From JACMOY01 sp046590855 (GTDB lineage: Bacteria > Actinomycetota > Actinomycetes > Actinomycetales > Angustibacteraceae): a stretch of DNA of 22,742 bases. Positions 20,797 through 22,742 of this stretch are shown here, one piece after another (the stretch's first letter is position 1; each line of letters begins with the position of its first letter). The notes under the pieces are model-generated. The model was not told where the DNA came from and searched no databases. It was given only the letters and a program-made list of their open reading frames with translations. Location of the stretch: assembly GCA_046590855.1 (NCBI GenBank), contig JBKJTJ010000005.1:1-22742 (forward strand), read 5' to 3'. The position numbers and the translations under genes are program-made.

Positions 20797-22110
20797 ATCA
20801 GCACCGCCGACCCCACCCTGACCAGCGCGCCCGCCGTAGGCTCGCGGACCGCGTCGCGCCCCCGGATCGTCGTCGTCGGTGGGGGTTTCGCGGGCCTGTC
20901 CGCGGTGCGCCAGCTGAGCGTCGCCGACGCCGACGTGACCCTGGTCGACCGGCACCCCTACAACACGTTCCAGCCGCTGCTCTACCAGGTGGCGACCGGT
21001 GGGCTGAACCCCGGCGACGTCACCTACGCGCTGCGCGCCTACGCCAGCCGCTACCGCAACACCACGTTCCGGCGCGCCGCCGTCACCGGCGTCGACCCGG
21101 TCGCGCACCTCGTGCACCTGGACGAGGGCGACCCGCTGCCGTACGACTACCTCGTCGTCAGCACGGGGGTGGCCACCAACTACTTCGGCATCCCCGGCGC
21201 AGCCGACCACTCGATCACGATCTACACCCGCGCGGGGGCGATCGCCGCCCGCGACCGCGTGCTCACCGCGCTCGAGCGGGTGTCGGCGCACCCCGACACC
21301 GCCCCGGCCCCCGTGTTCGTGGTCGTCGGCGGTGGCGCCACCGGGGTCGAGATGGCCGGCGCGCTCGCCGAGCTGCGCAACGAGGCCGTCCCCGTCGCCT
21401 ACCCCGAGATCGACGTCGACGACGTCAGGATCGTCCTGGTCGAGATGTCCGACGCGGTCCTCGGCCCGTTCCACCCCAAGCTGCGCGACTACGCGGCCAG
21501 GGCCCTGCGCAAGCGCGGGGTCGACTTGCGGCTCGGCACCTCGGTCAAGGAGGTCGGCGCCACCCACGTCGTCGTCCAGGGGCCGGACGGCGAGACCGAG
21601 GTGATCCCCGCCGCGGCCACCATCTGGGCCACTGGCGTCACCGCGGTCCCGGTGGTCGGCGACTGGCACCTGCCGACCGGCGCGGGCGGGCGGGTTCTGG
21701 TCGAGCCCGACCTGCGGATCACCGGGTACCCAGAGGTCTTCGCCGTCGGGGACGTCGCGGCCACCGGCCAGCCGCTGGCCCAGCTCGCCCAGCCCGCGAT
21801 CCAGGGCGGCAAGCACGCCGGCATCCAGATCAGAAGGCTGCTCGCCGGCGCGGCGACGCAGGAGTTCCACTACAAGGACAAGGGCACGATGGCCACGATC
21901 GGCCGCAGCGACGCCGTCGTGCAGCTGCCGTTCGGCTTGCGGCTCAAGGGGTTCATCGCCTGGGTGTCATGGCTGGGCCTGCACATCGTCACGCTGGTCG
22001 GCAACCGCAACCGCCTGGCCACCCTGATCAACCTCTCAGTACGGTACTTCACCTGGCCGCGCAGCCTGAACATCGTCGTCGGCGACCCGGTCGACACCCC
22101 CGCGCGCTGA
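20797..22110 (+). CDS. ndh: Type II NADH dehydrogenase (NDH-2), apparent ATC start
   Basis: Non-proton-pumping NADH:quinone oxidoreductase, peripheral on the inner face of the membrane, 437 aa. FAD Rossmann motif VVVGGGFAGLSA (residues 25-36), quinone-side segment HPYNTFQPLLYQVATGGLNPGD, NADH Rossmann motif VVVGGGATGVEMAG and FAD-binding FAVGDVAA, then AQPAIQGGKHAG. A C-terminal amphipathic/hydrophobic region (FIAWVSWLGLHIVTLVGN) anchors it. The frame is open from 20743 but contains no ATG, GTG or TTG until 20905, which lies inside the FAD motif. ATC at 20797 has a strong TGGAGGA site (20785-20791) 5 nt upstream and would give MSTADPTLTS, a typical N-terminus. CTG at 20818 is the next option. 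A sequencing or real G-to-C change is possible. Confidence 0.88.
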   Translation: MSTADPTLTSAPAVGSRTASRPRIVVVGGGFAGLSAVRQLSVADADVTLVDRHPYNTFQPLLYQVATGGLNPGDVTYALRAYASRYRNTTFRRAAVTGVDPVAHLVHLDEGDPLPYDYLVVSTGVATNYFGIPGAADHSITIYTRAGAIAARDRVLTALERVSAHPDTAPAPVFVVVGGGATGVEMAGALAELRNEAVPVAYPEIDVDDVRIVLVEMSDAVLGPFHPKLRDYAARALRKRGVDLRLGTSVKEVGATHVVVQGPDGETEVIPAAATIWATGVTAVPVVGDWHLPTGAGGRVLVEPDLRITGYPEVFAVGDVAATGQPLAQLAQPAIQGGKHAGIQIRRLLAGAATQEFHYKDKGTMATIGRSDAVVQLPFGLRLKGFIAWVSWLGLHIVTLVGNRNRLATLINLSVRYFTWPRSLNIVVGDPVDTPAR

Positions 22111-22117
22111 GCCGACC

Positions 22118-22137
22118 GGGGGCCCGGCCCCGCCCGG
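22118..22137 (+). terminator. GC-rich hairpin after ndh
   Basis: GGGGCC (22119-22124) and GGCCCC (22126-22131) form a tight inverted repeat nested in CCGGG...CCCGG (22116-22120 and 22133-22137), a few bases after the ndh stop. There is no T-tract. It may be a terminator, but GC-rich DNA gives such stems easily. Confidence 0.35.
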
Positions 22138-22177
22138 AGGGAGGACGGGGGGCACCGCGAGGGTGCACACTCGGAGC

Positions 22178-22402
22178 ATGAAGCCACGCGCGTCAGGCCA
22201 GCGGCGGGTCATCCCCGGCAGCCCGTTCAACGTCCCCGACCCCGGTCCGGGCGAGGCCTACGAGATCGACGACCAGGTGGTCCACGACCGGCACGGCCTG
22301 GGTCGGGTCATCGAGAAGACCGGTCTGCACGAGGTCGTCGTCGACTTCGGCTCGACCTGCCGGCGGATCCCGCTGCCCAGCACGAAGCTCACCAAGCTCT
22401 GA
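22178..22402 (+). CDS. Small SH3/Tudor-like protein, unknown function
   Basis: A 74-aa soluble protein. A basic N-terminus (MKPRASGQRRVIPGSPFN) and a Pro/Gly linker lead into a beta-rich segment: YEIDDQVVHDRHGLGRVIEKTGLHEVVVDFGSTCRRIPLPSTKLTKL. The 'GDxVxHxxHGxGxV ... V.F' pattern recalls the small beta-barrel of CarD N-terminal domains and the Tudor-like ends of some helicases, but this is resemblance only. The ATG at 22178 may be leaderless (CACACT 6 nt upstream). GTG at 22163 would add five residues. It lies between ndh and purB on the same strand. Confidence 0.7.
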   Translation: MKPRASGQRRVIPGSPFNVPDPGPGEAYEIDDQVVHDRHGLGRVIEKTGLHEVVVDFGSTCRRIPLPSTKLTKL

Positions 22403-22450
22403 GCCCGGCCCCGGCGCGCGCGCGGGCGGCCGCCGCGGGTGGAACGCAGC

Positions 22451-22543
22451 ATGACCTCGACCGAGCAGCCGGACCCCGCCGAGCACGACGCCGCCGCTGA
22501 CGGCCAGGACGGTTCGGGCCAGGACGCGGGCCTGATGGAGTAG
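22451..22543 (+). CDS. Possible 30-aa acidic peptide
   Basis: An ATG at 22451 opens 30 codons to TAG at 22543, encoding an Asp/Ala/Gln-rich acidic peptide (MTSTEQPDPAEHD at the start, AGLME at the end). GGTGGAA lies upstream as a weak ribosome site. It sits 18 nt before the purB start and keeps high G/C at third positions. No homology is recognised, and it may be chance or part of the purB leader. Confidence 0.35.
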   Translation: MTSTEQPDPAEHDAAADGQDGSGQDAGLME

Positions 22544-22561
22544 CGCCGCGCGTCTGGGACC

Positions 22562-22742
22562 ATGGAGCACGTGACGACCCCGCCGCAGACCGCCCGCCCG
22601 ACCCCGCTGGCCGACGCCGGTCTGGCGCTGGGCGCCCTGGACGGCCGGTACCGGGCGTCGGTGGCCCCCCTCGTCGAGCACCTGTCCGAGGCGGCGCTGA
22701 ACCGCGAGCGGGTCCGGATCGAGGTCGAGTGGCTGATCCACC
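22562..22742 (+). CDS. purB: Adenylosuccinate lyase, N-terminal part
   Basis: The first 60 residues of the purine-synthesis enzyme that removes fumarate from SAICAR and adenylosuccinate. Seen: LGALDGRYRASVAPLVEHLSEAALNRERVRIEVEWLIH, which matches the start of E. coli-type PurB (LDGRY motif, then the first helix with VEWL). The gene runs off the window. The start is either ATG 22562 or GTG 22571. GGAG at 22564-22567 is rather close to the GTG, and neither has a good ribosome site. Confidence 0.88.
   Translation, partial: MEHVTTPPQTARPTPLADAGLALGALDGRYRASVAPLVEHLSEAALNRERVRIEVEWLIH

Noticed and set aside
22403..22450. GCGCGCGCGCG run as a Z-DNA or regulatory element before purB
   Set aside because: Only about 11 nt of alternating GC in a very GC-rich gap; no further support.

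Overview
This is chromosomal DNA from a high-GC actinobacterium. The evidence is strong G/C third-position bias, frequent GTG starts, several starts sitting 6-7 nt after a TANNNT -10 box (leaderless style), a branched-chain 2-oxoacid dehydrogenase operon of actinobacterial type, and a fused CopD/CtaG cytochrome oxidase assembly protein. Genus cannot be fixed from the sequence. I see no rRNA, tRNA, CRISPR, integrase, transposase or phage module. Gene density is high, and no stretch longer than about 200 bp lacks a gene.

Layout. 1-1151 (-): O-acetylhomoserine sulfhydrylase, cut by the window edge, divergent from a FadE-type acyl-CoA dehydrogenase (1275-3143, +) whose promoter carries two copies of a 16-bp palindrome. 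3240-3497 (+): small DUF6458-like membrane protein. 3507-6739 (-): tightly overlapped operon of CopD-CtaG, two micro-ORFs, a nitrilase-family amidase and a 97-aa membrane protein. 6915-9076 (+): MarR repressor and 14-TM drug efflux pump, with a clear MarR palindrome upstream. 9185-9971 (+): broken AbiEi/DUF559-type gene bracketed by two related long hairpins. 10042-13723 (-): bkdABC operon. 13897-15573 (-): exported Pro/Val/Thr repeat protein. 15743-16849 (-): HisC/Pat aminotransferase. 16884-18987 (+): small membrane protein, PaaI-like thioesterase and PaaK phenylacetate-CoA ligase. 18991-19788 (-): ferritin-like diiron protein. 19902-20597 (-): dienelactone hydrolase. 20797-22110 (+): type II NADH dehydrogenase that appears to start at ATC. 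22178-22742 (+): small SH3-like protein, a possible 30-aa acidic peptide and the start of purB.

How the genes fit together. Much of the window is carbon and energy metabolism: beta-oxidation, branched-chain keto-acid oxidation, phenylacetate activation, dienelactone hydrolysis, terminal oxidase assembly and NADH oxidation. The MarR/MFS pair is a self-contained inducible efflux unit. No clearly new multi-gene system is visible. The points most worth checking are the non-canonical ATC start of ndh, the chain of ATGA-overlapping micro-ORFs before the nitrilase gene, the paired hairpins around the broken DUF559 gene, the tandem fadE operators, and the repeat-built exported protein.
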